The notes beneath the pieces are model-generated. The model worked only from the letters and a program-made list of their open reading frames with translations, was not told where the DNA came from and ran no database searches. The position numbers and the translations under genes were made by a program. This document shows positions 11,532 to 24,690 of a stretch of 64,000 bases of DNA, piece after piece. This DNA comes from Isoetes taiwanensis (Eukaryota > Streptophyta > Lycopodiopsida > Isoetales > Isoetaceae). Location of the stretch: contig JAJEKV010000002.1 in NCBI GenBank assembly GCA_021234155.1, forward strand, positions 43,639,203-43,703,202. Reading direction: 5' to 3'. Positions within the stretch are counted from its first letter, which is position 1. Every line of letters starts with the position of its first letter.

Positions 11532-13587
11532 GTAATTTCATATCATATGACATGAGAGAAAGCCACTTAAATTCATAAGCTCATCATGGAACAAGTGCAT
11601 CATTTGGAGTCATACCATAAAGTTGCATGAAATAATTTCCATTAAGCAGTTCAACAAATATGTTTGCAGCATGGTTAAACTCAGCAAGTTCATAAGTGCA
11701 AGTTTATAAATGTTTACAAGAAGGATCTCACCACGTCCTTAAATTTCAAAGAAGGATATCACCACATCCTTAAATTTCAAAACACGTATCTACATTTTTG
11801 CTCAAGGGTAGAGGCGTGGTACCTGCAGACCATCCAGGAGCTTAAGTTAGTATAAGAATAGTAACTAGACCTGGGAACTGCAGGTGTCATAGCCACCACC
11901 CAGTTGTTATCCATGTCAAAGCTAAAATATAGATATGAGCATAAAGGAAACTTTAAGAATGAAAGTATCATTAATTTTGGAACATATTTTTCATAAATCA
12001 CTCTCTTGAAAGTTTTCAAAAACTGTACCATCCAACTCTGCTTTCTTGCAATACGATGTCTCATCCTAATGTGTCTTTCATTAGGCGTATTCCCTTATGA
12101 CACATTTCTACTACTTGCATTTTGAAATTTAGCATCCTTATGTGTATTTCACAAGGTTTCTGCTAATACTAATACTGATGTGGTAAAGAATATATTATGA
12201 AGCAAGGCCTACAATAACAGTCAAGCAGAATGAAAAAGATCAAAAGAAACCAGCAAAATTAAGACCCAAGAATGCAAAAAGGTGCAAGGCAACTACTGGC
12301 AGAAGCAAGAAAGCAAACACAACATAAAAAAAGGACGAGACTTGCACATGCATAAGTCTTAAGATCTGGAGAAATTACAACAGCCATAGGTAGGTTATGA
12401 AGATCATGAATATAACAAGGGAAGTAGTAGCAAAAGCAAGAAATAAACACAACAAAACAAGACAAGTTTGTAATAAAGCAAAATGTTAAAAAATTCAGCA
12501 AAAGAAAGTCAAAAGGAGAATGGAACAAGATGTACCATGTTCAGACAAAATTAGAGAGAGCAAACATTAACCCAAGCAGAAATGCAGAGCAGAAAAAATA
12601 TTTAAGCAAAGAAGAGGTGGTAGCAACTAAGCTGCAAGAGGCAGGTTACAGCAGAGCAGAAAATGCCATGCAATAGAACAAGTTAGAGATAAAGAAGGAA
12701 TAAAAAGGAGCACTACTAGCTGGCAAACTATGAAAATAAACCAGAAAGATAGGTAGTATCTTGTTGAAGGTTCACATATTGAATAAAAAACTAGGGAACA
12801 TGCTTTGAGCTTAACAGAATGCAAAATGAGAGGAAATAAGAAATGCAAAAGGCAAGGAATGAGAAAGCAAAATTGAACTTAGCAATGTAACAAGGAAGAA
12901 GAGAGTCGATGCAAACAAAATGCAAAACTAGAAACCAAAACGTACCTTAGAATCGTCCACTATGGAAAAACGAACTTGTCGAAGACAATAGAATATTAAG
13001 CAAATAGCCACACAAATGCAAAGACTCCCGGAACGTCAGCACCACCAAGTTGGAATCACCCTCCGAAGAAAGCAAAAATATAAAGAAAAGTGGTAACGAA
13101 AAGAAGTGGAAGGAAGATATGCACGTCTAACAGAAAATCAGAAAATCATGAAAGGGACAAACAAATTGAATTTATTAAAACTAGTCATTCCTTAAACAAA
13201 TAAAACGAAATGAAAAGGACAAACATAAAAGCTAAAGACCTTAACACAATAAAGTCAAAAGTTAAAAAAGCAACTCACAAAGATAGCAAGCTAAGTTTGG
13301 ACTACAAATAAATGACATAAAGACCTTATCTTGCCCATACATCACAAAGTAAAAAGTAAAGAAGGCAACTCACAAAGATAGCAAACAAAGGTTGGACTAA
13401 AAAAATGACGTAAATGCTCCAACAATTAAGGGATAAGGGGAAAAAATTAAGAAGTCCCACATGAAAAAGAATAAGTTAATTTGGCCAACATAGAACCAGG
13501 CCAAACCACATCTCTAGCCACTAAAGAATTTGTGGCAGTTGGATTGAGAAAGAGAGCGAGAGAGAGAGATAGAAAGAGAAAGAGAAA

Positions 13588-13623
<36 letters not shown>
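11532..13623. repeat. Tandem duplication, unit 2
   Basis: Second copy of the 8521-10615 unit, beginning after a short GTGTGTG and ending in a longer GT run at 13591-13623. It lacks the 10616-11531 spacer at its 3' end and joins unit 3 directly. Confidence 0.9.
11823..11921 (-). pseudogene. Captured exon-like segment, copy 2
   Basis: A 99-nt minus-strand segment with an intact acceptor (TTTTAG) and a donor-like CAG|GTAC, encoding FDMDNNWVVAMTPAVP and SSYYSYTNLSSW. Same as the copies at 8811 and 13913. Confidence 0.4.
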
Positions 13624-13625
<2 letters not shown>

Positions 13626-14230
13626 TTTCATATCATATGACATGAGAGAAAGCCACTTAAATTCATAAGCTCATCATGGAACAAGTGCATCATTTGGAGT
13701 CATACAATAAAGTTGCATGAAATAATTTCCATTGAACAACTCAACAAATATGTTTGCAGCATGGTTAAACTCAGCAAGTTCATAAGTGCAAGTTTATATA
13801 TGTTTACAAGAAGGATCTCACCACATCCTTAAATTTCAAAGAAGGATCTCACCACATCCTTAAATTTCAAAATGCGTATCTACATTTTTGCTCAAGGGTA
13901 GAGGCGTGGTACCTGCAGACCATCCATGAGCTTAAGTTAGTATGAGAATAATAACTAGACCTGGGAACTGCAGGTGTCATAGCCACCACCCAGTTGTTAT
14001 CCATGTCAAAGCTAAAATATAGATAAAAGCATAAAGTAAAGCTTAAGAATGCTATTATCATTAAAACGGAATTTTCAAAATAGCTCTCTTGGAATTTTTC
14101 AGACAATTATACCACCCAACTCTGTTCTCTCAGCCAAACGTGCATTTCATCTGGCATGTTTCATTGTGAAACATTTTTACTATTTGTATTCAATCATCTA
14201 GCATCCTTGCGTGTATTTCACAAGGTTTCT
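13624..14230. repeat. Tandem duplication, unit 3 (partial, more diverged)
   Basis: It starts directly after the GT run of unit 2 and matches the first 600 bp of the unit. It diverges progressively after about 14030, so it is the oldest copy or was duplicated earlier than units 1 and 2. Confidence 0.8.
13913..14011 (-). pseudogene. Captured exon-like segment, copy 3
   Basis: The same 99-nt minus-strand frame as the copies at 8811 and 11823, with the protein reading almost unchanged although flanking DNA has diverged. Confidence 0.4.
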
Positions 14231-16240
14231 GCTGAAAATTAATAGTGACGTGGCAAAGAAGCAAAATTGAAGCAATTACCTCAGAAATGGTCAAGCAGAT
14301 AGAAAAGGACATCATATTTTTAAGAAAAGAAGCAAACCGATTTAAAAACCATGGGGAGGTACAACACATAATAAACAAAGAGGCATAGAGAAGAAGATTT
14401 GGTACAATCAAGAACAAACAGACTGAAAACAAGACAGGTGAAATTGCTGCAGCAGAGTCATGTTATAAAGGCCGGGAGCAGAATACACTGAGCAGCAAGT
14501 GAACTACTGGAAAAAATAGAAACCAAGCGGGAAAATGCCACTACTTATGCATGCAAAGCCCTGAACAAATGTTAGACACAAGCATAGCAAAGGCAAGAAT
14601 AAAAGGGCAAAAAATCAGCAAGAAAGGATAAATCTGCAATTAGCAAACAAATATGACCTGGAAAGATGCAAGGAACAGGAATACAAGGAACCTCATAGGA
14701 AGGAACAAAAGTTAGAAACAAATGAAAACAGCAGAGCATGAGAACCTTTGTAGTTATATACAATGGGTAAAAAATCAGCTGGACAAATGAAAGTCAAGGG
14801 AGCAGATTACACTGAACCTAAACGCTGCATGTGAACTATTGGAGAAAGTTAGAAAACAAGCAGGGAAAAGCCATGACTTATGTATGCAAAGGCCTGAACA
14901 ATTGTTAGACACAAGCACAGCAACGGCAAGAATAAAAGGGCAGACAAATAGCAAAAAAGTCAGCTCGACAAATGAAAAGCAAGGTGCAAGAAAATAGAAC
15001 AGGTGAAAAAGTTGCAAAAAGAAGCCATCTACAACAGGCTGAAATAGTAAAACTTGATCCTAAAAATAAACCAAAGGAAGAAAATGCAAAGGTAAGAAAT
15101 ATACCCAGCAAGGCAATCATCACAAAAGATAGTTAAAATTCAGCCACATTAAGGCAAGAAGAAATTAGATAAATAAGCAACATGATCAGAAAATTATGGA
15201 AGAGATAAAAACTGCCAACGAAAAGTAACTAGGACCTGGGAAAAAGCAAGGTACAGGAATAAAGGGAATCTATGGGTAGCACTAAAGGCTAGAAGCCACT
15301 GAAAACAGCAAAACTTGAGACCCATTGTTGCAGTAGACATGGGTAAAACGTCAGCTGGAGAAAGAAAGGCAAGGAGTAAAAATAGACAATACATCAGGAG
15401 ATAAAGTTGCAACACAGGAGGCCAGCTACAACAAGCTGAGACAGTAAAAAATGAGCAAAATTAAACAAGGGACGAAAATGCAGAAGCAAGAACTAAACTG
15501 AGCAAAGCAACATCACAATAAACTGTTAACATTCAGCAACATAAAGGGTACAAATGCAACATGATCAAATAAATTTGCAAATAGCAACCAACTAGATCAA
15601 GCAATTATGCAAGTTGCAAAAACACAGAAAAAATGAGATGCTCCACCTGCAATCCAATTACTCAGACAAAAGTGACTTCCCAAAAACAAGGTAACAAAAA
15701 TAGAACTTCACAAGGCAAGGATAAATTAGACGTTAGAGGAAAAGGATCCACTTACCTTATAGACGTCCAAGAATGGAGAAAGGAAACGAAACGCAGAGCC
15801 CAACAAAACGGCGAAACGAGATCACCCAAATGAAGGAGGCAGGATTAAACAACAAGAGGGCACAGTTTAAAAGATATGCGGGAATGAAAGGGCAAAGAAC
15901 CCATAAGCACGTCTAACAGACTTCTAAAAAAAGAACCACATTTTTTAATAATAAACAAGGGTTAAAAGAAGAGGACAAACTAAATAAAACACACCCGACA
16001 AAGGAGAGCGGTTAGCCAAGCAAACACATAAAGAAGGAAAAGTTAAGGAAGGGCACGTCCAAACAAAAGAGAAAAAATGTTAATAGCCCACAATGGTGGG
16101 ACATGAAAATACATAAAAAGAATTCAAAAGGGAGCAAGGCTTAAAAAGATAAAAACTAGGCTAGAAAACCAAAAGGGATCTACATGAAGGTTAAAGAGAA
16201 AACCTAAGGAAATATTAGACAAAATCAATATCGCCACTAG
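14230..16240. repeat. A-rich degenerate tandem repeats in the CACTA-like interior
   Basis: The block 14497-14640 recurs at 14829-14975 (shared words: GTGAACTA.TGGA, GACACAAGCA.AGCAA.GGCAAGAATAAAAGGGCA). Weaker copies follow to about 15480. The strand is strongly A-rich, and open frames on the minus strand are compositional. No gene seen. Confidence 0.55.
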
Positions 16241-16269
16241 AGAGAGAATCATTGCAGTATTAGTAATAG

Positions 16270-16509
<240 letters not shown>

Positions 16510-16607
16510 ATGCCTCAAATCCATTTTTGAGCATATGAGACATAATCTTTGGTTTTTATGCCTCAAATCCATTTTTGAGCATCATGCATGCCACCCGGGG
16601 TGGTCCC

Positions 16608-17850
16608 AATCAAACAAACATGCCAAGGTGGCTCAAACATGCCACAAAGGTGGCTCAAACATGCCAAGGTGGCTCCAAACATGCCACAAAGGTGGCTCCA
16701 ACATGCCAAGGTGGCTCCAACATGCCACGGTGGGCTCATGCCATGCCACCTAGGCCAATATGGCGCAAACATGCCACGTGGGTGGCAACAAACATGCCAC
16801 CTAGGCTTAAACATGCCAAGTTGGCTCACAACATGTCACCTAGGCTCCGGCATGCCAAGTTGGCTCAAACATGCCACCTAGGCTCAAACATGCCAAAGTG
16901 GCTCAACATGCCACCTAGGCTCAAACATGCCAAAGTGGCTCAAACATGCCACGGGCTCCAACATGCCACCTACATGCCACCTAGGCTCCAACATGACAAG
17001 GTGGCTCAAACATGCCACATGGGCATCAACATGCCACCTAGGCTCCAACATGCCAAGGTGGCTCAAACATGCCACGTGGGCTCCAACATGCCACGTGGGC
17101 TCCAACATGCCAAGGTGGCTCTAACATGCCACCTAGGCTCAAACATGCCAAGGTGGCTCCAACATGCAAAATGACTCAAACATGCCACCTAGGCTCCAAC
17201 GTCTTAAAACATGCCATGCAGCTCCATCATGCCACCTATGCTCCAACTTGCCAAGGTGGCTCAAATATGCCACGTGGGCTCCAACATGCCACCTAGGCTC
17301 CAACATTCCAAGGTGGCTCAAACATGCCACATAGGCTCAAACATACCATGCAAAGCTCACTTAGGCTCCAACATGCCAAGGTGGCTCCAACATGCCACCT
17401 AGGCTCAAACGCGTGCAAGGTGGCTCAAACATGCCACCTAGGGTTCCAACATGCCACCTAGGCTCAAACATGCCGTGTGGCTCAAACATGCCAAGGTGGG
17501 CTCAAACATGCCACCAAGGTCAAACATACACAAGGTGGCTCAAACATGCCACAAAGGTGGCTCCAACATGCCAAGGTGGCTCCAACATGCCACGCGGGCT
17601 CTAACATGCCATGCAGGCTCCAATATGCCAAGGTGGCTCAAACATGCCACGTGGGCTCCACCATGCCACCTAGGCTCCAACATGCCAAGGTGGCTCACAA
17701 CATGCCACCTAGGCTTAAATATGCCAAGTTGGCTCAAACATGCCACCTAGGCTCCAATATTCCTAGGTGGCTCAAACATGCCACCTAGGCTCAAACATGC
17801 CAAGGTGGCTCCTGGCTCAGGCATGCCACCTAGGCTCAAGCATGCCACCT
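16608..17850 (+). repeat. 19-bp minisatellite, block A
   Basis: The unit is ACATGCCAAGGTGGCTCAA and variants with CCACCTAGG, CCACGTGGG or CCATGCAGG in the middle. AAGGTGG-type and CCTAGG-type units often alternate, giving a 38-bp higher-order period. The central core is near-palindromic in each variant; the CCACGTGG type contains a perfect G-box (CACGTG). Open frames across it are repeat translations. Confidence 0.95.
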
Positions 17851-18082
17851 AGGCACCCCAAGTGGTGACATGGCATGCCAAGTAAGCAAGGTCAAGTTTT
17901 GACTAGGCAAAAAATGAAAAGATGTCCATCTTTGGTCTTTTCATTGGGTGATGTTGGCAAATTTTAGGTGACATGGCTGGTGACATGGATATGATGACTA
18001 GGACTTTATGCAAGAAATATGATAACCTTTGAAATTTTTGTAGAGGAGTTTGGCAAGGGATAGAATAGAGGAGCTTGGAGAA
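17851..18082. other. Spacer between minisatellite A and fold-back element 1
   Basis: No gene seen. It contains TGACATGG words repeated three times. Confidence 0.4.
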
Positions 18083-19882
18083 CTTAAAAGCGTGACACCC
18101 TTCCCCAAATCGAACGGGGCCGGGACTTTGGACTTTCTCAAGAGGGGAGAGGCGGACCCGGGGAGATGGACCTCAGAAAGGTTGTCGAGGCAGCCTTTCC
18201 TATCAGCGTTCCTCTGAGAGGGCAAAGTCAGTTCACAGTTTTGGAGTGGGAGAGTTGCCCGTCCGTGGCAGGGCCCTTCGTGAGATGATCTTTGGGAAGT
18301 AACTGCCCAGGAAGGTTTAAAGGGTCCGATCTTACGGCATCAACACTCTCCCTCTACGTGATGACATTATGCAAGATCCTGGTCAAATCTGACTAGGATA
18401 CGGCCTCCGAAAGGTAAACCCTGTGTGTTGCTAGGTTATTGAAGGGTTTGCGTTATGGAGGTCGAGTTTTAGTCGGTTGCACTTGGTACATGGTCAAGAA
18501 GCTGCAGTTGAAAATGTGAAGCAATAGGAAGTGAGGGCATGGGATTTGGATTTATCTTCCTCGGTGTGGCAATTAGAAGTCAAAGAGCACCTTTTGCGCA
18601 AAGTAGCAAAATTGTTTGGGATCATTAATCGGGATGGCCAATAGATCCAAACTTCATTATTTCGATTGCCATGGCTCCGCATGTGTGTTTAGCAAAGGTG
18701 CACATAGCTATCCAAGAAAACGACCACGTTTTGGCCTCCGAAACGTAAACCCTACAATAACCTAATAACACACATGGTTTACGTTTCGGAGGCCAAAACA
18801 TGGTCATTTTCTTGGATAGCTAGATGTGCCTTTGCTAAGCACACATGCAGAGCCATGGCAACTGAATGATCCCAAACAATTTTGCCATCTCGAATGATCC
18901 CAAACAATTTTGCTCTTTGCAAAGGCTCTTGACTTCTAATTGCCACTTTGGGAGGAGGATAAATCCAAACCCCATTCCGTCGGTTCTTATTGCATCGCAT
19001 TTTCAAGCTGCAAGTTCTCGACTATGTCCCAGTGCAACAGAGCTAAAATTCGACCTCCATAAGCGTAAACCCTTCAATAACCTAGCAACACACAGGGTTT
19101 ACGTTTCGGAGGCCATATCCTAGTCAAATTCGACCACAATCTTGCACAATGTCATCACTTAAAGGGAGGGTGTTGACGCCAGAAGATGGACCCTTAAAAC
19201 CTTCCGAAAGCAGTTCGCCCCAAAGGTCCTCTCCCGAAGGCTCCTGGCCACGGACGGGCAACTCTCCCACTCCGAAACGTGGAACTGACTCTGCCAATGG
19301 ACTCAAAACGTCGACATTACCCTGGGGACCAAGTTTAGGTAGGCGAAGACCACCCCTTCTCCAAGAAGCGCCAAAGTAGCTCATGTCCAACACGTTCAGT
19401 AGTCAATTGGCCCAAGAGGTGGGCGTGGAATACTGCCATGTAGATGGTTCGTGTTTCCTTCATTGCAAAAAATGACCGTATAACTTGGTCCCAGGGGTAA
19501 TTTTCGTCATTAGAATGACATGGAAAAGTCGAATCTCCATTCCGGAGCCTTTGTACTGCCCCAACGACAAAACACTTGGGTTTCTACACGGTCGACCGCA
19601 GTACGCTTCGCGGTTTGATAAGTTCTCCCAGACCGATCCTAGATTTTTTTTAACATGCTCAAAGCAGGTTACTTGAACAGTGGATTCAACGGTTGGATAG
19701 GGAAGATGAGCTCTGGGAGGGGGGCATTGGCATTTGCCCTCCCGAAGAACAACGGCCAGGAAAGGCTGCCTCGTCAACCTTTCTGAGGTCCATCTCCTGG
19801 GGTCTGGCCTCTCCCCTCTGGTGAGGAAGCCGCGCAAAGTCCTGGCCTAGTTCGATTTGGGGAAGGGTGTCAGCGCTTTAAG
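18083..19882. mobile_element. Large fold-back (palindromic) element 1, about 1.8 kb
   Basis: The outer ends CTTAAAAGCGTGACACCC (18083) and GGGTGTCAGCGCTTTAAG (to 19882) are inverted copies. Further in, the sequences around 18100-18230 and 19720-19860, and around 18240-18420 and 19090-19280, pair in the same way. The centre is near 18763 between GAAACGTAAACCC and GGTTTACGTTTC. The arms are imperfect, and about 19290-19710 has no clear partner. It sits between minisatellite blocks A and B. No coding gene seen. Confidence 0.75.
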
Positions 19883-19885
19883 TCC

Positions 19886-21492
19886 CACGTGGCATGTTTG
19901 AGCCAACTAGGTGGCATGTTGGAGCCCATGTGGCATGTTTGAGCCACCTTGGCATGTTGGAGCCTAGTTGGCATGTTGGAACCCATGTGGGATGTTTGAG
20001 CCACCTTGGAATGTCGGAGCCTAGGTGGCATGTTGGAGCCTGCATGGCATTTCGGAGGCTAGGTGGCATGTTTGAGCCTAGGTGGCATGTTTGAGCCACC
20101 TTGGCATGTTTGAGCCTAGGTGGCATGTTGGAGCCCATGTGGCATGTTGGGGCCCTAGGTGGCCAACATGCCACCCAGGCCCCAACATGCCATGGTGGCT
20201 CAAACATGCCGTGGGCTCCAACATGCCACCTAGGCTCCAACGTGCCAAGGTGGCTCCAACATGCCACATGGGCTCCAACATGCCACGTGGGCTCCAACAT
20301 GCCAAGGTGGCTCTAACATGCCACCTAGTCTCGAACATGCCAAGGTGGCTCCAACATGCCACCTAGGCCCCAACATGCCAAGGTGGCTCAAACATGCCAT
20401 GTGGGCTCCAACATGCCACCTAGGCTCCAACATGCCACCTAGGCTAAAACATGCCACCTAGGCTCTAACATGCCACCTTGGCTCAAACATGCCAAGGTGG
20501 CTCCAACATGCCACCTAGGCTCCAACATGCCATCTTGGCTCTAACATGCCACCTAGGCTCAAACATGCCAAGATGGCTCAAACATGCCACGTGGGCTCTA
20601 ACATGCCACCTTGGCTCAAACATGCCAAGGTGGCTCCAACATGCCACCTAGGCTCCAACATGCCATCGTGGCTCTAACATGCCACCTAGGCTCAAACATG
20701 CCAAGATGGCTCAAACATGCCACGTGGGCTCCAACATGCCACCTAGGCTCCAGAATGCCAAGGTGGCTCAAACATGCCACCTAGGCTCCAACATGACAAG
20801 GTGGCTCAAAGATGCCAAGGTGGCTCAAACATGCCACGTGGGCTCCAACATGCCACCTAGGCTCCAACATGCCAAGGTGGCCACATGTCACGTTGGCTCC
20901 AACATGCCACGTTGGCTCCAACATGCCAAGGTGGCTCTAACATGCCACCTAGGCTCGAACATGCCAAGGTGGCTCCAACATGCCACCTAGGCCCCAACAT
21001 GCCAAGGTGGCTCAAACATGCCATGTGGGCTCCCACATGCCACCTAGGCTAAAACATGCCACCTAGGCTCTAACATGCCAAGATGGCTCCAACATGCCAT
21101 CATACCTAGGCTCAAACATGCCAAGGTGGCTCAAACATGCCACATGGGCTCCAACATGCCACCTAGGCTCCAAGCATGCCAAGGTGGCTCAAACATGCCA
21201 CCTAGGCTCCAACAGGACAAGGTGGCTCAAAGATGCCAAGGTGGCTCAAACATGCCACGTGGGCTCAAACATGCCACGTGGGCTCCAACATGCCAAGGTG
21301 GCTCCAACATGCCACGTGGGCTCCAACATGCCAAGGTGGCTCCAACATGACAAAATGGCTCAAACATGCCACCTAGACTCCAAGATGCCACATGGGCTCC
21401 AACATGCCACCTATGCTCCAACTTGCCAAGGAGGCTCAAATATGCCACGTGGGCTCTAACATGCCACCAAGGCTCCAACATGCCAAGGTGAA
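19886..21492. repeat. 19-bp minisatellite, block B, with orientation switch
   Basis: From 19886 to about 20160 the unit runs on the minus strand (GGCATGTTTGAGCC words). At about 20160 (CCCTAGGTGGCCAACATGCCACC) it flips and continues on the plus strand to 21492. This makes a head-to-head junction. Unit types are the same as in block A. Confidence 0.93.
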
Positions 21493-21499
21493 TCAAATA

Positions 21500-22640
21500 A
21501 AGTTTTAAGGGTCCGTCTTCTGGGATCAACACCCTCCCTCTACGTGATGATATTAAGATCCTGGTCGAATCTGACTAGGATATGGTCTCCGAAACATAAA
21601 TTATGTGTGTTATTAGGTTATTGAAGGGTTTACGTTATGGAGGTCAAGTTTTAGTCAGTTGCACTTGGGACATGGTCGAGAAGCTGTAGTTGAAAACGAG
21701 AAGCAATAGGAATTGATAGAATGGGGTTTGTATTTATCCTCATCCTAGTGTGGCAATTAGAAGTCAAAACCCTTGCGGTTAGCAAAATTGTTTGGGATCA
21801 TTCGGGATGGCCAATAGATCCAAACTCAGTTATTTCAGTTGCCATGGCTCCGCATGCATGTTTAGAAAAGGTGCACCTAGTTATCCAAGAAAACGACCAA
21901 GTTTTGTCCTCCGAAATGTAAACCCTACAATAACCTAGCAACACACAGGGTTTACGTTTCGGAGGCCAAAAAATGGTCGTTTTCTTGAATAACTGGGTGT
22001 ATCTTTTCTAAACATGCATGTGGAGCCATAGCAACTGAAATAACAGAGTTTGGATTTATTGGCCATCCTGAATGATCCCAAACAATTTTGCTACTGCAAA
22101 AGGCGCTCTTGATTTGTAATTGCCACACTGGAAGGAGGATATATCCAAACCCCATTCCGTCAGTTCCTATTGCTTTGCATTTTCAACTGCAGCCTTCTCG
22201 ACCATGTCCCAAGTGCAACCGATTGAAACCCTCGACCTCCATAACATAAACCCTTCAATAACCTAGCAACACATGTGGTTTATGTTTTGGAGGCCATATC
22301 CTAGCTAAAATTCGACCAGAATCTTGCAAATGTCATCACGTAGATGGAGGGTGTTGACTTTAAGGTGGACCCATAAAACCTTCGAAGCGGCCAGCCCCAA
22401 AGGTCCCTCTCAAGGCCCCCGCCACGGATGGGTAACTCTCCCTCTTAAATGTGAGCTGACTCGCCAATGGACCCAAAATGTTGACATTATCCTGGAGACC
22501 AAGTTTCGTGGGCAGAAGACCACCCCTTCTCTAAGAAGCGCCAAAGTAGCTCATGTCCAACACGTTCGTAGTCAATTGGCCTAAGAGGTGGCTGCGGAAT
22601 ACTGCCATGTAGAGGGTTCGTGTTTCTTTTGTTGCCAACT
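21500..22640. mobile_element. Fold-back element 2, about 1.1 kb
   Basis: The left arm from GTTTTAAGGGTCC (21501) pairs with the right arm ending near 22380 (GGACCCATAAAAC). The centre is near 21930, between AAATGTAAACCC and GGGTTTACGTTTC. The right side continues to 22640 with sequence matching 19190-19460 of element 1. It is therefore a shorter relative of the 18083-19882 element. Confidence 0.7.
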
Positions 22641-23455
22641 TCAACATGCCACCTAGGCTCCAACATGCCACCTAGGCTAAAACATGCCAAGGTGGCTCAA
22701 ACATGCCACGCGGGCTCCAACATGCCACCTAGGCTTCAACATGCCACCTACGCTCAAACAGGCCAAGGTGGCTCAAACATGCCACCTAGGCTCAAACATG
22801 CCAAGGTGGCACAAACATGCCAAGGTTGCTCAAACATGCCACGTGGGCTCCAACATGCCAAGGTGTCTCAAACATGGCAAGATGGCTCAAACATGCCACG
22901 TGGTTCCAACATGCAAGGTGGCCCAAGCATGCCACTTAGGCTCCAACATGCCACCTAGGCTAAAACATGCCAAGGTGGCTCAAACATGCCACGTGGGCTC
23001 CAACATGCCAAGGTGGCTCAAACATGCCACCTAGGCTCCAACATCTCACATAGGCTCCAACATGCCACCTTGGCTAAAACATGCCGAAGTGGCTCAAACA
23101 TGCCACGCGGGCTCCAACATGCCACCTAGGCTCCAATGTGCCACCTAGACTCAAACATGCCAAGGTGGCTCAAACATGCCACGCAGGCTCCAACATGCCA
23201 TGCAGGCTCCAACATGCCACCTAGGCTCCAACACGCCAAGGTGGCTCAAACATGCCACCTATGCTTCAACATGCCACCTAGGCTTCAACATGCGAAGGTG
23301 GCTCAAACATGCCACACGGGCTCCAACATGCCATCTAGGCTTCAACATGCCAAGGTGGCTCAAACATGTCATCTAGGCTCCAATATGCCACCTAGGCTCA
23401 AGCATGCCAAGGTGGCTCGAACATTCCAAGGTGGCTCAAACATGCTAGGCAAAAT
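22641..23455 (+). repeat. 19-bp minisatellite, block C
   Basis: Plus-strand array of the same 19-bp unit as blocks A and B, ending with irregular GGCTAGGCAAAATTTGGCTAGG words at about 23450-23495. Confidence 0.93.
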
Positions 23456-24690
23456 TTGGCTAGGCTCAATTTGGCTAGGCAAACTTTTAGGAAAAATGGT
23501 ATTTTTGACATGTGAAAAATGTTCAAGAAGTATCCAATATGATGGTAAGGGGCATGAAATTACTTGTAATAATAACAAACTCGTTAATGTATCCAACCGT
23601 ATTCATAAGATCTTTGAATATTTTTCATTAATACGTCTATGATATCCCAATGAGGGTTCGAAAATTACTCGGTAAGCCCCTATGTTTGTCTAGTCCAGTT
23701 TCAAAATTGCTGGTCTGAATGTTTGGTCCTTAGGAAAAATCCGGTTTAAAAACATAGTTTAATGTAAAATCGGCAAATTTATGTCTTGTTATATATTAAT
23801 CTGGTACACATGTTATATAGATGACAAATTATCGAAGGTATAGGTTAAATATTTTTGAACTCTAGTCCCTCAGGAGCGAGTTCTTACGCCTAAAAAATGG
23901 CGAGCAATGGCGGCGCCCGCTTGGCTTTCAACAACCCCGGTTTCTTAAAAATAACGTCTGATGTAATAAGGCGGGAATTCCACGTGCGGTGGGTTACGAT
24001 GTCTCAACCTGCACTAATAAAATGAAGCATAATATAAGAAATCCTTCAATCAATTTTGATGAAAACTCTAGAGCAACAAATATTTCTCATGTCAAAAATT
24101 TTAATAATCACTAACAAAAAAATTCACAAACAAACCACGGACAAAATCATAAATATATATGCAAATTTTTAGATTGCATCCAGCGGCTAATATTTTACCC
24201 CATAGCGGCCTAGATTGCGATCCTCATCCCGCAATCCTATTGGCTGTCGGAAAAGCTTTTGCTTTCTGAATTTGTGTTTCGGGATTGTCGATGGCAGAGC
24301 ATCAGTCTTGGCGCCTAGAGTTTTGGCGCCTAGCTGCCCGGAGATTGGATGGCGCTCAACCCGGTCTTGGCGCCTAGAGCTTTGCGCCAAACATGACCTT
24401 CCAGCATGGCATAATCTCTTCATATGTGGTTTGATCTGTGTGTTTGATCTGGGCTTGAACTGGGGTTTGATCTGTGGGTATGGATCTGTGAGCCTGCAAA
24501 TACGTCATCCAAGCTTAACCGTGTCCGGTAAGGCAGGGGATCGTCTTGCGTCTACTAGCAGCATCGGCTTTTGACGAAGGAGCAGCAACAGAGCTATGGC
24601 GTCCCATTCATCTCTGTTTTGGAGTTGCGTCTTCGGTTTATGAGTCGAAGGTTACACATCTGTAGATTCTTATGTTGGTTATTTTTATAG
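23456..24690. other. Noncoding stretch upstream of the captured HD-ZIP exons
   Basis: No gene recognised. Two copies of CTTGGCGCCTAGAG lie at about 24307 and 24365. The first is followed by TTTTGGCGCC (24321-24330), which resembles an E2F site, but this is a weak inference. The stretch could hold the promoter or first exons of the captured gene. Confidence 0.35.
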
